From the NCBI GenBank assembly GCA_017590115.1, contig JAGGNK010010225.1:5518001-5582000 (forward strand): a stretch of DNA of 64,000 nucleotides, given 5' to 3'. The notes beneath the pieces are model-generated. The model worked only from the letters and a program-made list of their open reading frames with translations, searched no databases and had not been told where the DNA came from. The translations under genes were made by a program, and so were the position numbers. The first letter of the stretch is position 1; each line of letters opens with the position of its first letter. Source of the DNA: Montifringilla adamsi. Taxonomy: Eukaryota; Chordata; Aves; Passeriformes; Passeridae. Shown here piece after piece: positions 1 to 13,605 of this stretch.

Positions 1-1614
1 GGCATCCTTACTGTTTGCTGAAACTGGCAAAACATGAAGTTTAGAGTCTGGTGCACAACTGTTTATTAATTTAGTTTGAAGCATATAGGTAAATGTGAAG
101 TATGATATTTCTACCTGTTGAATTCTAAGGAGGTGTCAAACATGATTGGAATAAATCTGATGCAAAGGTTTGTTTACACAGGTGTTTCACTAGACATCAC
201 TGGAGGGTGGGGAGGAATAAAGTTGATGTCATCAAGTCCTTGCTGGAAAAATCTCTTTTTTTTTGATCAGGAGAAACAGTGCATTCTTGAAAAGTGCTCA
301 GGAGAAAATCCAGTAACATTTGCGTTCCTTGTTTTATTTGGGGAACACTGGAACCTTTTCTTTTAAATTGTGTTTTCATGATGTGTTGCACAAAAAATTT
401 TGTTTTGTATTATGTAATAATCTTCAGTTGAAGTAATTATGGGAATTTGCATGCTTTCTTGACTAAAATTAAAAAAATATTTTGGTAATTCCTCTCATTA
501 AAAAATATTTTATATTTTCATCTTCCTTGAAGAGGTATAAGTGGATTAATTCTGAGTTTTGTACCTGCTATACTCAGTTTAAAACAAAGGTTTCAATTAA
601 ATTTGAACTCTCTGGCAGTGAGAGTGGCAAAGAGGCGTGGCTCCCTCAGTTTGATATTGTTGGTTATTGGTTTGTTTAATGATTAAAAGATAACTGAAAG
701 GCTGATCTTTTCTTTTGCAGCAGCATCAAACATCTACAAGCTTGCTGTTTTGCTTTAGATGAGCTTAAAAATTAATTTTCTTTCTTTTATTAATTTGCTA
801 ATGAACAAAATTAATGGATCTAGCCAAGCTCATAGCACGTACTAAAGGATTTTTAGTTGACTTTGAGTTTTTTTATTTTTTTATTGTATAACTTCTAATA
901 TTTGAGGTCATGAAGCATTTCACAAACACCGATTTACTTGTTGATTAAAGAAAGAAGCAAAGCTGTCTGTAATGTAATTTGTAGCTTGCTGTTCAGGAAG
1001 ATGCTCTTCTGAAGACCTTTTTCTTGAGTGTAGCTGTAGCTCTGTTCTGCTCTCTGAAGAGAGGAGACACTCCTTGTCCCTCCTAGACTGCCAGTGAGCT
1101 TTCTGGGACCATCTGTCAAATATTTTCATTCTTTAATATCCTGAACTCTTGCAGAATTGAGGCATAAACTGAAGGGATTGGCAAGTGTGTTGGAAGGGGC
1201 AGGATGTTAAAGGATAACAGATCTTTTCCTCATACCTACTTTGTAGATTTGGGCAAAAAGGATTCTGTAGCACGCAGCTGCCCAAGCTTAATGGTCCTTC
1301 AACAAGGTCGTTTGCTCTGCTCCTGCTGGACTGATGGCAGCTGCTTCTCCTCCCCTGGAGAAGGGATGCAGCTGAAACTGAGATGCAAGGTGCCTCTTAA
1401 GCTGTTCCTCCTCTTGATACAGGTTCATGAGAGTCTGACTTGACTCACCTGGAAAGGCATCCCATAACAAACCCATAAGAACCAGTGTTATCTGACATAG
1501 GGCAGAAGTGTTGGAGCTCAAAGACTGCTAAATGGACTCTCTTTAAACAAGGGCTCCTTCATTTCAACGCCTCCAATTCACTGTTGAGATCCCTTCCCAA
1601 TGAGATACAATTTG

Positions 1615-1672
1615 TTCTGGGTAATTTTTACCAAGAACTTTTCTTCTGGGTAAATTTTACCAAGAATTTTCT
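1615..1672. repeat. Two-copy 29-bp imperfect tandem duplication
   Basis: The blocks starting 'ttctgggtaatttttacc' at 1615 and 'ttctgggtaaattttacc' at 1644 both continue with 'aagaa' and a T-rich tail. They differ by a few substitutions, so this duplication is older than the one at 56.1 kb. Confidence 0.88.
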
Positions 1673-2472
1673 TTTGGAAATGTGTGATTCTCAAACCTGC
1701 AGAGGTTCTGTCAAGAGATGGACTTTTTTTGTTTGCCCCAAATAATCTGAGCTTCATAATTTAGCTAATATTACTTCTTACTGGTTTTATTTCTTGTTAA
1801 AACCAAAAAGGAGAAGTCAAAAGTGGAAAAATGCAGCCATGTTTAATCCTGTCTATGCATTGCTAAACATCATCTTCCAGGAAGAAGGCACACATGTTCT
1901 TTATAGATCTGTATTTGTTTCAGAAGTCTTTATCTGATAATTTCAGGTGTTAAAGGATATAGACACACTTAGTACGTAGTTTTCCTTGAGAGTGACTGAG
2001 TTAAAGTGAAGAACAGGCTCAGTTTCTTTTAGTCTGGAAATTTGGATTTGATTATGGATGTTGTGCTCAAGACATGTAGCTAATTTTATGTCATACAAGC
2101 CATTAAACATTCTAATCAGATGGAATTGCAAATAACTGTTTCTAACTCCATGCTGAGAAGTATTTGCTTAATTCCTTGAATGGTAAGTTTTTTTCCCAAA
2201 TTTATCTTTTAGAGTAAGCAAAAATCCTTTCTGGAGTTGCTCTTCAGACAGAGTCTGTGCCTTATGTAAAGCAAAATTAGCCATTTCTTGGGAGCTGTCT
2301 TATTAACAAAGTAAAACACCTCAGATATTCTCTTGGCTACAACTGGGATTGCCCCTGCTGGAGCTCCTATGCTTCTGCTAGGAATAAATGACTAACAGTT
2401 GAAACATGCAGGAACTTAAACTGCCCAAGAAAAGTCTTCAACATTTTCCAGTTATGCAGACATACTTTTTAC

Positions 2473-2569
2473 ACAAAAAAAAAAAAAAAAAACCAAAAAC
2501 CAAAACCAAAACAACACCCAAAAACCAAACAAGCAAAAAAAAAAAAAACCACCAAAAAAACCCCCTAAC
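2473..2569. repeat. A-rich low-complexity stretch
   Basis: An A18 run (2475-2492) is followed by degenerate 'ccaaaa' units and a further A14 run (2535-2548). This is low-complexity sequence. The open frames crossing it on both strands consist of Lys/Pro/Thr or Phe/Val/Leu strings and should not be taken as proteins. Confidence 0.9.
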
Positions 2570-4327
2570 CCATCTGAAGATTTGTAGTCCAAAGGTAGCC
2601 ATACATTTACGGAGGGGAAGGGAGGATTTTGTTTTTAAAAGTAATGGGTTCTTTGAAGACTCTCTAATTTTACTTGTTTCTTTGGTAATGTGTCTCTGAA
2701 ACACTACTTTTCTAAAGTGACTTGCCTATCTTATCTGAAGGTGTGGATTTCATGTAAATGATCAGTACTCTCCAGGACAATAAATACTTTGTAGTAATGA
2801 GCCCTACAGAAAAGTATAAAGGTTTTTTTTTTGTTTAACTCCTAAAAAAAACCCCTATTCTAACAGCTAATTTCTGCATAGGTATTTTTTTCCACCTGAG
2901 CAACCTAAATACAATGAAGGAAACCCTTTGTTGTATTTAGGGAAAAAGGTATTTAGTTTCTGGCTGATAAAATACAAGATACAGTGAGATTTAAACAGTT
3001 TTACTTTGAAAATATGCTGCAGAAATGGTTCATTGGTGTAAAGCATTACCACTAACTTTCCTTATACATTACCTTGAAAAATGATGATTTTATTGGTTTG
3101 GCATGCTTGAGAACATAAAATACTTGAATTAAGAAATATGAGAGTGAAAGAAGATATCAAAGGTGTATATATCTCACTTTAGCTGGCCAAACTTCTTGTG
3201 GATTGGAGGGCTTCCAGTTCTTGAGGTTTAGAGAAAGAATATGAGAGTAGGCAGGCATAAAGTGAAGCTTTTCCCACTCCATCAATTGCTTTCAGCAATC
3301 TGTGGCTTAGGGACCCACCAAGTCAAAGGTTGTATCCATTTCTCCACATTTAATAGTTCTTGTAGGACTTTGTAACCTGAAGCTGTCTAAAAGGAAAGCT
3401 GCCCTAAAACTAACCCAAAGGCAAACAGCAGATAGCAACAGGCTTTACTCTGCTTTTTTCTTCCTTTTTCAAAAGCATGATATTCTGTTTTGTTACTGGA
3501 TGATTTTTGCAGCAAAAGCAGGATTGACATTTCCTTCAAAGAGGAGTTGCAAAACTGCATCATCCAGACCATGAAAAATGGCCAGTCTGAGATTGAGGGA
3601 TGAGATGCTTTTGCTCAGACAGGCTACTATTATTTGCAGAGTAGTTCTTGCTGCAAGGAAATGGGTGTTCTCAGATGAGAGAATTGGTGTGAAAGTGTTG
3701 CTTATTGCCTTTCTAAAGAACTTATGCTCTCTGCCTCTCTAACTCAAGTTCAGGGCAAGCTCTACTTAATCCTGTTTATAATTTTGTCCCGCTAGATTTC
3801 TGGTTATGTACATTTTATTGAATTAGTGCTTCTTGAGGGAAATACTGTCTCTTTAATAGGCTTAATCAATTTTCTTGACAAAAATAGCGCTCAAGCAATC
3901 TTATAAACACTGTAAGGCAAGTGTGTGTAGTTGCACACTTATCCTCTAATGTAGGATGATGACCCTGTTAAAGGTTTTTCTAGGAAGTGTATTCAAATTC
4001 CTGCTGTTTAATTCAAAGTGCTTTTTACTAACAGCTGCAAACTTAAAATGCACTAAAAATATTAGTGCAAAAAGAAAATGAAGTAAATGATGACTAAGGG
4101 GCATTAGGTATTTAAACCCACTAAAACTTAATAGAATTTAATTTGTTGAGAATTCTTAGCCCTGTTTCTTAAGATCAGGCTTTTATCCAAGAATGGGCAA
4201 GATTGCCCAGAAGTAGTCCTTCTAGATGGAATTTCTCTTGATAACTTACAAGCAAGAGAGAGAAACTCTAGTTTGTGAAATCCTGAAACTGCATTTCTCC
4301 CTCTTTTATCAAAACAAACCATTGGTT

Positions 4328-4348
4328 AAAAAAAAAAAAAAAAAAAAA
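4328..4348. repeat. A21 homopolymer
   Basis: An uninterrupted run of 21 A on the + strand. No retrotransposed body was recognised upstream of it, so a poly-A tail origin is not supported. Confidence 0.97.
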
Positions 4349-7300
4349 GATGATAGAAGTTTGTGTAACTATCCTAGTTTATAACCAGGGGATGATTAAT
4401 TGGGTAGGAAAATCAGGAAGCCAACCCCCTGAAAAGCAACATCTACTGTGAGTACCATGCTGCAGAGTATGTGTGAAGTGCTTAGAAGTAATGTAAGTGG
4501 AGTCTCAGGTTCTGGTTTCTTTCTTTCAAGGCTGCCCTGGCCATTATGTCCCTGCCAAATGCCATTTCTCCATTTACTTGATTTCCAGTCTCTGAAGTCT
4601 TTAAGGCCAAATGCTCCAGGTGATGAATTGGGAACAAAAATCTCTCTTGGTAGTTGTTCAGCAACTTCATCCGAATCACCTCAGAGACCCAACTCCATAT
4701 TACTTTCTGCTTTTCCATTCTGTTCTGTCCCTGCCCAGTGCAAGTGCCCGAGTGCTGCTGAGATTTGTCACTTTTGGTCATGGTCACAGTAGTGTGGCAT
4801 CTGGTGATGGGCACTGCTCTTCCCCTGCCCTCCTGCAGTCAAGGGCTGTGTCTCATAAGCTGGATATAGGAAAACTTTGTCACAGTTTTGAAAGGACTGC
4901 TGGCTTGAGCAAGGAGGATTTCCTGTTCATTTCAAAAAGTAACTGTAAGTAAGGAGCATAGACCTGGTGCTGCTTAATGTGCTGTGGGTAACACTATTTT
5001 CTTCCACTTCTAAGTGAAAATTTTTGTTAATTGTTTTTTTTATTTTTTCAGAATAATTTCATACCATTGTCCTATTCTGTAAACACTTCAGTGAAATGTT
5101 TCAGTGGACTCAATGTTTTTGTAAATTTATAATGTTTTCTGTAAGTTTATATTATCAGATTAATAAGCAAGTCACATAATGTTATTACTTGCAGGATATG
5201 GCAAACGAATTTAGACACCAAAGGTCAATTTTCCCTTTCTTTTAATGTAAATATTTCCACTACTCTTATATGTGTAAATATGTTTGAGTAATACCAAAAG
5301 AGGAAATTTAACTTGATTGTGGTTTACTCCCTTCACTTCCATCCAGTAGCACTCTTTATGCAGGGTCTCCTCTAGTTTCTACTAAGCTATCAACAGTTTA
5401 GCCATGAACAATTTTCTTAGCTTTCTGCACTGGAGATAGTGTCCAGGGCACTATTTCAGGTCAAGTGATTTATCTGATCTATTCCACCAGCAACCTTATC
5501 AGATATAGCTTTATCTTCTTTCAGTGTTGCCTTCAGAGTCAGATACTCAATACAGACAATGAATAGGAATTCTCGCGTTCTTATACAGAAAGTCTCACTT
5601 TTCCCCACTACCTAATTAAAAACCTGCTTCTGAGTGTTTGAATCTTAAACATGAGGCACAGGTGAAAAGAATGCAAATAGATTTAGGAAAAATCTAGTGT
5701 TAAGTCTTCTAGATAATTAAGCTTATAGTACAATTAAGTGCCTTGGCCTAAAATATCAAATTCTTATTCTATGACAGTTGGGATTTTTTAACTTCCAAAA
5801 AAGCTCTCAACTTTTGACCCAGATATATGGGCTGACCTGACTTAAGAAGGAAGTTTTAAATGAAATACATTGCTTTTAAAAACTTAAAAGGTAGGGAACT
5901 TAGGTTTAATAGTTTACTGATGTAGTATTTTTTATTTAAAGACAAAATATGCTAAGGACAGACTTTTTGGTGAACTGAATGGCAGAATGAGAATCTAACA
6001 GAGAAGAAAAATTTTTTCTTTTATGAAGAGTGCTGTTCTGAAGGAATGGTTACACACACCTACTAAAATTCAGCAGTTGTATGTCAGTCTCATGACCATA
6101 TAGCTAATGGAAGTGTATGGACAAACCAGAGACATAAAAACCCAGATGAAATTTATTAGCCACTGAAAAGTAATTTCCGCAAATCTGAGAAAAGGCATTT
6201 ATCTTTGTTTAAATCACTCTAGTCTCCAGCAGGATTTTGTTTGAATCTCACTGTGTTGTCTTAAAACAGTCTCAGGAGGAGAATTTAGGTGCTTCAGTAT
6301 AGATTCCTAAAGAGAAATGGTTATCCCTTAATAGATAATATTCTTGCATGACACGAAATATGGTACTTCATTTGCATGGTTGTGTGATTTGATCCTTTGA
6401 AATACCAGAACATTAATTGTCATATATGCTATATAGCACTATATTGGTCATTGAAATAGATATCATTAAAATTCTTTGCTCTCAGTCTTTTCCTAACTAG
6501 TGTAACAGCCCATGGCTTGCTTATTTCTCTTGGCTTTGATGGTGTTCATGATGCCATTGGGTTCTTGGAGGCTCTCCTGGTGTCATTAGAGCATGCCCGA
6601 GGGCATACTCCCAACCTGCACACAAGCCTGGCTATAGAGCAAAGATTATCCACACAAAATAACTGCTCTAGTATTTTCTAACCAATTTTAAAGTGCTCTA
6701 GCTCTTTAGACACGCTACAGGACTTTGTTGTCATGAAACTTTTCCCAAGCTTTTCATGGAAACCTTCAGAAATAATTTTGCATTCTTTTGCCTCTAGGCT
6801 ACGTGCTTTGCTATCTACAGAATGCCAGGAAAGACTGTTGATTTCATACTTTCGTGTCTCAAACATGCACTGTGTCTATTTTTGAAACATCTGTGCCTCA
6901 AATTCTGAATGCTTCTAGATATTACACACATGTGTATTAAAGCAAAAAACATCCTGGCTTCTGGATGTGCCATGTGTATGGTTTCCACAGTGGATTAGCC
7001 CAGTTTCAATTTAATTTTTTATAATTTGAGTCCTGATGGTCCAAACACATGTAACTGTATCACATGTTCTAGGACAAAGTTGTTCCTGCTTATGCAGTTA
7101 TGGGACTTCTGGCCAAAACATGATTTTGGGAAATTTTACTCTGTGGAAATTCCCTAGAGGGATTACTTGGTTTCTGGGAAAACAAACAAACAAACCTCTC
7201 AAAAATGGGAGTAGACAAATTGTTCTACTCTAACTCTGCTTTGCCTGTCTGGCTGAGATCACAGATAAAGACAGAAAGGATGAAGTAAGAGTTTGTCGTG

Positions 7301-8733
7301 AGTTGTGTGAGCTTTTTAAAACCAAAAACATTTTAGCACCACTGCATTGCTATATTGTCAAAAAAGTTTGAAGACTGATTTTTAAAATATTTTTGTTTTT
7401 CTTAACATGCTTTCAATTAAGTCCTCCAATTAGTATTACCTGGGGTTATGTCGTTACAGATGTGTGTGGTTTGGATTTTTGTGTTGGTGGTTTTTGCGCA
7501 GAAGAGCTAGTCAGCTGTGTTTTCAGGAACTGGCCTTTATGTGGTCAACAGATTTTTCTGGGTAGAGATAACTGAAGAAGCTGATATCACACACACAAAG
7601 TCTTCTTTTTTTGGAAACCTCATGCTATATTACTTTGGACGCCTTTATTTTGCTTTCTTTTCCTAAAAGCAATCTTAACACATTCTGAATATTTTGGGAT
7701 TTTTAGTTAGTGGATGGTCTGAAGACACAATTTCTTCCGCAGTAAAATTGCTTCTTAAGTTTTTTCCTTATTTGTTCTTCTGACTCTGGGTTGGAGAGTA
7801 TTAATTAGGAGTAACTTCACTTAATTTTTTTTCCATTAACTCATTTGTTCAACCTTTATCTCTAGTTTTATTAGTAATTTAAGCTTCCCTTTGTTTCCGT
7901 TCCCACAAAAGCTTGGGAAAGATTTCTTCTCCCCTTACCCCTTGTCTCCGGTTGAGAATTTGTCTCTGAAATAATGTTTTTCTCTAGACTGCAGTAATTT
8001 ATTAAGCCTTCGTTATCGAGCTCCCTTTAAAATTTTAAAATAAAATGTGGACAACTTAAAATCATTGGTCCAGTAATTGTTTCTGCTTAGCACTAGGCAT
8101 GACAATTGGCCTGCCATACCATATGTCCTGCTCAGTCTACACACTGCCTGGCTAGCCTTGTGTCCATGATCAGTAATTCAAGGAATAAAGTGGTAGTGTT
8201 GAGCCCAGGGTCTACAGATATCAAGTTTGGCCAGTGGAACATGGTTTAGTACATGAACTTTAGTTTTAATGTAATAAACAGCAGTTTACACATGTGAAAA
8301 TAACACTATGTATTCCATTGTTGATAACAGACATAAATGAAATCCACAAACAGGAGGCAATTTTTTATCCTTCCCCCCATCTCTACCATCCCCTGTAAAG
8401 AGCAGATATCCTTTGTATTTCTAGGAAAATTTGTGACATTGACTTCTGGTTACAAATGCATGGATAACCCTCTCTGCCCATTAATGGAACATTGTCTGCT
8501 TTGCTGCTCCCATAACAGTGTCACTTTATATAAACAGTGCATGTGCTGTACACAATGACTTTTTAAACTTGCCACTTGATGTATGAACTCATGATCAAAA
8601 TGAAATCTTTGTCATATGTACATAGCAATTGTCCCATTTATATGACCTTTGATCATCATTGCATTATCTGAGTGCCAGTTCTACCAACTACCTTAGAATA
8701 ACCCTTTTATCTAGCCTTATAGCTTTTTCTGCT

Positions 8734-8735
<2 letters not shown>

Positions 8736-8771
<36 letters not shown>

Positions 8772-8894
8772 GTAGGCTTTGGGTTTAATTTGTTTGGGGG
8801 TCTTTTTGGAGGGATTTTTAGTGCCTCACTTTCTTCTCTTAACCAAAATCCCTGAACTCAGTCTGGCTCTTTTTGGTCTTCAGGTTTTCTTAGG

Positions 8895-8925
<31 letters not shown>

Positions 8926-8943
8926 GTTTGGTTTTTTTTTTTT
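8736..8943. repeat. Paired long T tracts
   Basis: T35 (8736-8770) and T29 (8897-8925) are followed by a T12 run (8932-8943), with about 125 bp of G/T-rich sequence between the two long tracts. On the minus strand these would be poly-A, so a retrotransposed insert running in the minus direction is conceivable, but no source sequence was recognised. Confidence 0.95.
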
Positions 8944-10340
8944 AAATACACTTTATAATAGCATGTTACCATTTAAAATGTTGAAGTGCAGCCTTTTTAA
9001 TAAAAATTGAAAAATTATCTCAGCCCTTTTTGCCAGATTCCATTAGAACAGCTAAAAGATTGGGAGCTATTTTGTATGTCATTCTCATTATTGTCTTCCA
9101 CTTACAAATTCTACTTAGTTTGAAATGGAGTGTCCCTGTGTTCTGCAACCCTGACCTTGAAAATGTCACTTTTACTGACATATGCCCTGTATATGACAAT
9201 ATGTGCTCTACTGATGTTCTGGCCTTTAGGGCTGTGTCTGGATTAATAAACTACACTCTGTGGACAGAGCTGTCCCGCTGAAAAGGGAGCGCCGTTTAAC
9301 CATGTGGATGCAAGCTGCACTGAGAGACTTTTCCTCAGGTGCAGAGCAGGATGTGTGCCATCTGGCTCACTAGAGCAGGCATAGCTTCTGTTTGCTCCCT
9401 GAAAGTGGGCACACAAATCACTCCTCATGCAACCTTAATTTGGTGTTATAGTGCCCTATGTGGTGTTTTCTTCTATTACGCAACATGCCACTGTACAGGA
9501 CATTGGCTTTGCTACTGTGGTCCTGGAATTTAGTGTTCCTCTCTGGACTTGGTCCCTACAGACCTTTCCCATAAGAGACGGATAGAAAAATATCTCAGAA
9601 AATGCTTTGGTTTGGAAAGGAAAAGTAAGGTCTCAAGGAGTCTCAGCAAGAATTTGCGCTTTCATACCTGTTTAACGTGAAAGGCAATGGGAAATTGCTG
9701 CATGGCTGCGGGAAGTCCTGAGATAAGACATATGGAAGAAATATATATGACTGTGACAGGTGGGTCAGAAATGCTCCCTTTATTAATTCTGAAGAGAGAA
9801 GTAGTCTATGCAGAGGTAGAGACAGGAATAAAGGCATAGATTTCAGCTGTTTTCTTTTTATAGTTGATTACACCATGTGATAAGTACCCATTTCTCTACA
9901 TGGGTATGGCTTTGAGGGTTTTATGCCAAGATCTTAGTCCGTAGCATTGTACCTCCTTGGCTCAGTGGAATCATTGTTGATTAATTTTACATACCAAGAA
10001 ATGACTAATAATCTAAGGGAGCACTCTCCCTTAAGTAAGGGAGAAAAGATGCTCCATAATGCAGAAACCTATTATTGCCTTTGCTGTTTTGATACAGCAT
10101 TAATGTATTGCCTTCTCTATAGTTATTAATGCCCTTAAAATAGATTCTATCCTCCTTGACATCTTCCACTCTGAATTTAATAGAGACTTTAATGAAATTT
10201 TCATGGTAAAACAACTTGCCAGAAGGTCAAGAAAGCCAAAAATAAAACTGGGAATGTAAGTCATCTAAATGTCCTTTTCTTTTTCATTTCATGATAGCAC
10301 TTCAGGCTGGAAAATGAGCTAGAAGCTGATTACCAAAGAT

Positions 10341-10367
10341 GGGAAGAGGGCATAGGGAAGGTGGGGG
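10341..10367 (+). other. Canonical G-quadruplex motif
   Basis: Four G runs (GGG, GGG, GGG, GGGGG) are separated by loops of 4, 4 and 5 bases (aaga, cata, aaggt), which meets the usual G3+N1-7 definition on the + strand. It is the only such motif noticed in the window and stands out in AT-rich surroundings. If the region is transcribed from the + strand, it could form in the RNA. Confidence 0.85.
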
Positions 10368-12816
10368 TTAAAGATAATGGAACATAGCATAAAGTGCTGA
10401 GAAACCAGTCTCTTTTGCTACAGTCTGAGAAGTTTCTATTCAATAGCTTGGCAGTTATAAATGTTGTGCTTCCTTAAACGCTTTCAGAATGAACTTACAC
10501 AGAACGTTGTTACTGCTTATTACACCGTCCCTTGAATCTATGTTTTTTGGCTTGTGATTTTTTTTTTCCTACAGTTAACTTTTCTTTCTTTAGAAAACAA
10601 ATTTTAAGGGACTGTGTGAAATGTGCAGCACTGAGCAGTAAATGTAGCCGCTCAGCTTAGTCACAAATAGTTGTGTGTGGAAGCACCCAAATTTATTTGG
10701 CTAATTGAGAGCTGTGTGATGTAATGTGTTTCTTGGCATTCTCTTGAGTCTTTCCAAAATACCTAGATCTATTAAGGACTTGTTCCTTTGCTCACTGGGA
10801 GATGAGGTCGTGCACTGCTCTTAAGCACTGGGTCTCTGGTTGCAGAAATATAGTTTGTAAAGCATAAACCACCAAGATACCAAGAATGTGTTTTGTGAGA
10901 CATAATTAAGAGAAAAACATGTACCTATCACACTAGCCATTAAGAAGGAGTAAGTGCCTGTTTTCCTAAGGAATTATATTGCAGGAGTAATGGACTGATT
11001 ATTAAGGGCAAGATGGTGGGGTAGGCCTTTAGAAGCTGAAAGAAGAAATTATATTCTGTAGCCTAAGTCTCTTGGATTAGCACAAGAGTGGCAAGCACAT
11101 GTGGAAGATGTGTGCCTCAGGCTGAGATTTGTTCTGTCTGTGTAGACTATCTATAGAAAATGAAGTGTTGTGATGAGGAAGACTAATCCACTTCCTTCTG
11201 ATAGGTCTTGAGGGGATCAGCTATGGTGCTTGTGCTTGTGAAGTCTGTCTTAAACTGGAATTCTGAATTGTTTGAAAAGTCTGTGTTTTCCTTGGTGTTG
11301 GCCACCACTGGAATTCAGCAGCATGAAGGAATACTTTGTCTTCAAAATTAAATGTCAAGGGGTGGGAAAGTAAATGGGTGTATTCCTTGCTTACACAGAT
11401 AGGTGACAATCTTGGCGATACCCTGTGGGAATTTAGGGAGCACTGGTAGAGGTCAGCAGGGAAGGCAAAGCAGATGGAGGAGCTGTCAGCTACCAGCAAA
11501 CTTCTGTTCTAGAGCAGTATGGATGTGTAATCAATTCTCTACACTCAAACCTTGCAGAGGAGCCTTACACAAACACCTCTATTGTTCTCGGACATCTGCA
11601 AGGTCAAAAAGCAGAGACAAAATGACATGACCTGTTGCTGGTCCATGTTATGGTGCTTGTTCTAAGATTTAGGTGTGAAGGTTAAGAGGTAAACAAAGCA
11701 CGTGTATCTCCTAGAGAGTGTCTGCTTGGAGTACGTGTGCAAAGAGCTTGAGTAGTTAACATAGCTTATTAGTCTTCAACATGTTCATTAAGAATGGCTT
11801 TTTCTGTATCAAATCTTAACAGCATTGGACATTTTTTTCTGTAGCTAATGCTATCTTATTTAAAAAAACAAACCCAAATCATCAATCACTTGGACAGATG
11901 TTCATACAGCTCAACCTTTTGTAGAGACTGTTCCTCACCTAAGTATAAGCTTCACTGGCATTTATAACTGCACACATTTAGTCGAGAGTTACAGTGCTTG
12001 CACAGTAGGACTATTTGAAAAATAAGATTTTAAATGTCATTTACTCTGTCATTGAGTTAATAGGGGTAAGAGTACAGTAGCAGTATCTTAGGACCAAGTG
12101 ATGGGAAGGAACTGCATCTGTACAAATGGTCTGGACAGTGTCCTGTCTGCTAAGTTGTAGTGGGATCCATAAATATATCTTCATCTAAATGAACTATGAG
12201 ATGGAAATCCTAGTAAACTAAAATAACACCTTTTTGTACAGCAATATACAAAATATACAGTGTTTAAGTGCAGGCATGATCACAGATTAGTGGGCAGAAT
12301 CACAGCTGATCCAAAGCACAGAACCACACATAATTTTAAAAATTGATTTCTGCTTTGGAAGGGGAAAAAATTCACATTTTTATAAAAAATTGGTACAGCT
12401 GCGGACTTGACTAACTTGTTGTAAAATATTCTTGTACTGCCTGGAGGGAAAAATTGCAACAAGAATCTTGTTTCCAGAAAAATTCTATTTCTCAGAGTAA
12501 GGATCTTTAACTGCAAATGAAGACAGGAAAAGAATGATGTGTAGTATAACCTAAGTAAAACTAAAAAATCAAACAAAAAACCCTAGAAAGGCATGTTGTA
12601 CCACAAACCTTTCAAAGTGAGCTTGATTGGGAGAACATTATTTAATATTGCATTGGAGAGAGAATATCTGTAGGGTCAAACACTCAGCCAAGATTTTATC
12701 CCTGTGCTGTTAGTTAGGTGGTAAAGCAAGTATGCAGTGAAAATCCCTGACTACTACCTCTTCCTTCTTTTTGGACTTTTAAGACTGCTCACATGCATAA
12801 GGGATTGAAGAAGCAG

Positions 12817-12818
<2 letters not shown>

Positions 12819-12851
<33 letters not shown>
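12819..12851. repeat. T33 homopolymer ending in an acceptor-like CTACAG
   Basis: A T33 tract is followed directly by 'ctacag' (AG at 12856-12857) and then 'gtatta'. The tract plus CAG resembles a very strong 3' splice site on the + strand. The adjoining GTATTA is only a weak 5' splice site. Confidence 0.95.
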
Positions 12852-13570
12852 CTACAGGTATTAATAATAAGGAACACTTTCAGGATGCAGAATTCTGGTT
12901 TGAATTTGGTTTGGCAGTTTTCTTTTTGAGTGTATGAAAAAAGCACTTGGCAGAGGTAGGAGAATGGTATAGAACATCTCTGTTACAAATCTTCTTTATA
13001 GTGCCTGGGGAGAGGTCAGTTTTGTGATGCCCTTTGCCAAGAGTTGCAGAGGAATGTTCCTGGACTGATCCTAAGAATTAAGGATTATGGCCACTATGTT
13101 TGTTCATGCATGTTCTGCTGTCTGGCAAGAAGGTTATCCACTTTTATCCTCTTCCCTCCCAGAATTATTTTTTTATTCTTGGCAGCAGTAATCTGTGCTG
13201 ATGTGACAGAGAAAATTGGAGCTCTGATAGTCGGTACAGAGCAGTACAGATCATTAGGACAAGTTCATCATGTACCAGAGTAGTTGTTCTTCTGATATAC
13301 TTGAAATCCTTGTAATTGATGTTTTGCCAATATACTGAAAAAAGTTGCTGTAATCTATAAAATTTAGTAAATGATTGATTTCTAGTAGCAGAATGGAGAC
13401 TGGGGTGTGTGATGGTTGTATTAAATCTGATGTGATGTGTCTCAAGGCTTCTGAAATAATAAAAAACACTTAAATATTTTGGTCTCTTGATGGAAGGAGA
13501 AAATATTTCATTCTCCCTAGATGAAGTAGGTAAAAGTGCAGACAATTAAAAGTTTTGGTTTTGCTTCCAG

Positions 13571-13605
13571 AAAATTCATAGAGTTAATTCCTGTTTTGGT
13601 TCAAG
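13571..13605 (+). other. Candidate 35-nt microexon
   Basis: A T-rich tract ending 'gttttgcttccag' makes a good 3' splice site, and 35 bases later 'caag|gtaagtat' makes a strong 5' splice site on the + strand. Two of the three reading frames are open throughout (KIHRVNSCFGS and KFIELIPVLVQ), so it could be coding or non-coding. A length not divisible by three would shift the frame if it were skipped or included. I recognise no protein in it. Splice-like pairs arise by chance in 64 kb, so this is a candidate only. Confidence 0.22.

Larger units (their letters stand above)
1..8735. other. AT-rich non-coding DNA
   Basis: Apart from the tandem repeat at 1.6 kb, the A-rich patch at 2.5 kb and the A21 run, I see no gene, RNA gene or recognisable mobile element. 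The somewhat GC-richer part at 4450-4950 has overlapping open frames of about 110 codons on both strands, none resembling a known protein. Confidence 0.7.

Noticed and set aside
1442..1451. Strong minus-strand donor-like CAG|GTGAGT
   Set aside because: No convincing exon partner. The upstream 77-codon frame is unrecognised. Single consensus donors are expected by chance in this length.
2406..2704. Lys-rich and Phe/Val-rich frames of 88-97 codons
   Set aside because: They translate the low-complexity A-rich tract.
4448..4952. Overlapping open frames of about 110 codons on both strands
   Set aside because: Frames open on both strands at once reflect slightly higher GC. No protein is recognised.
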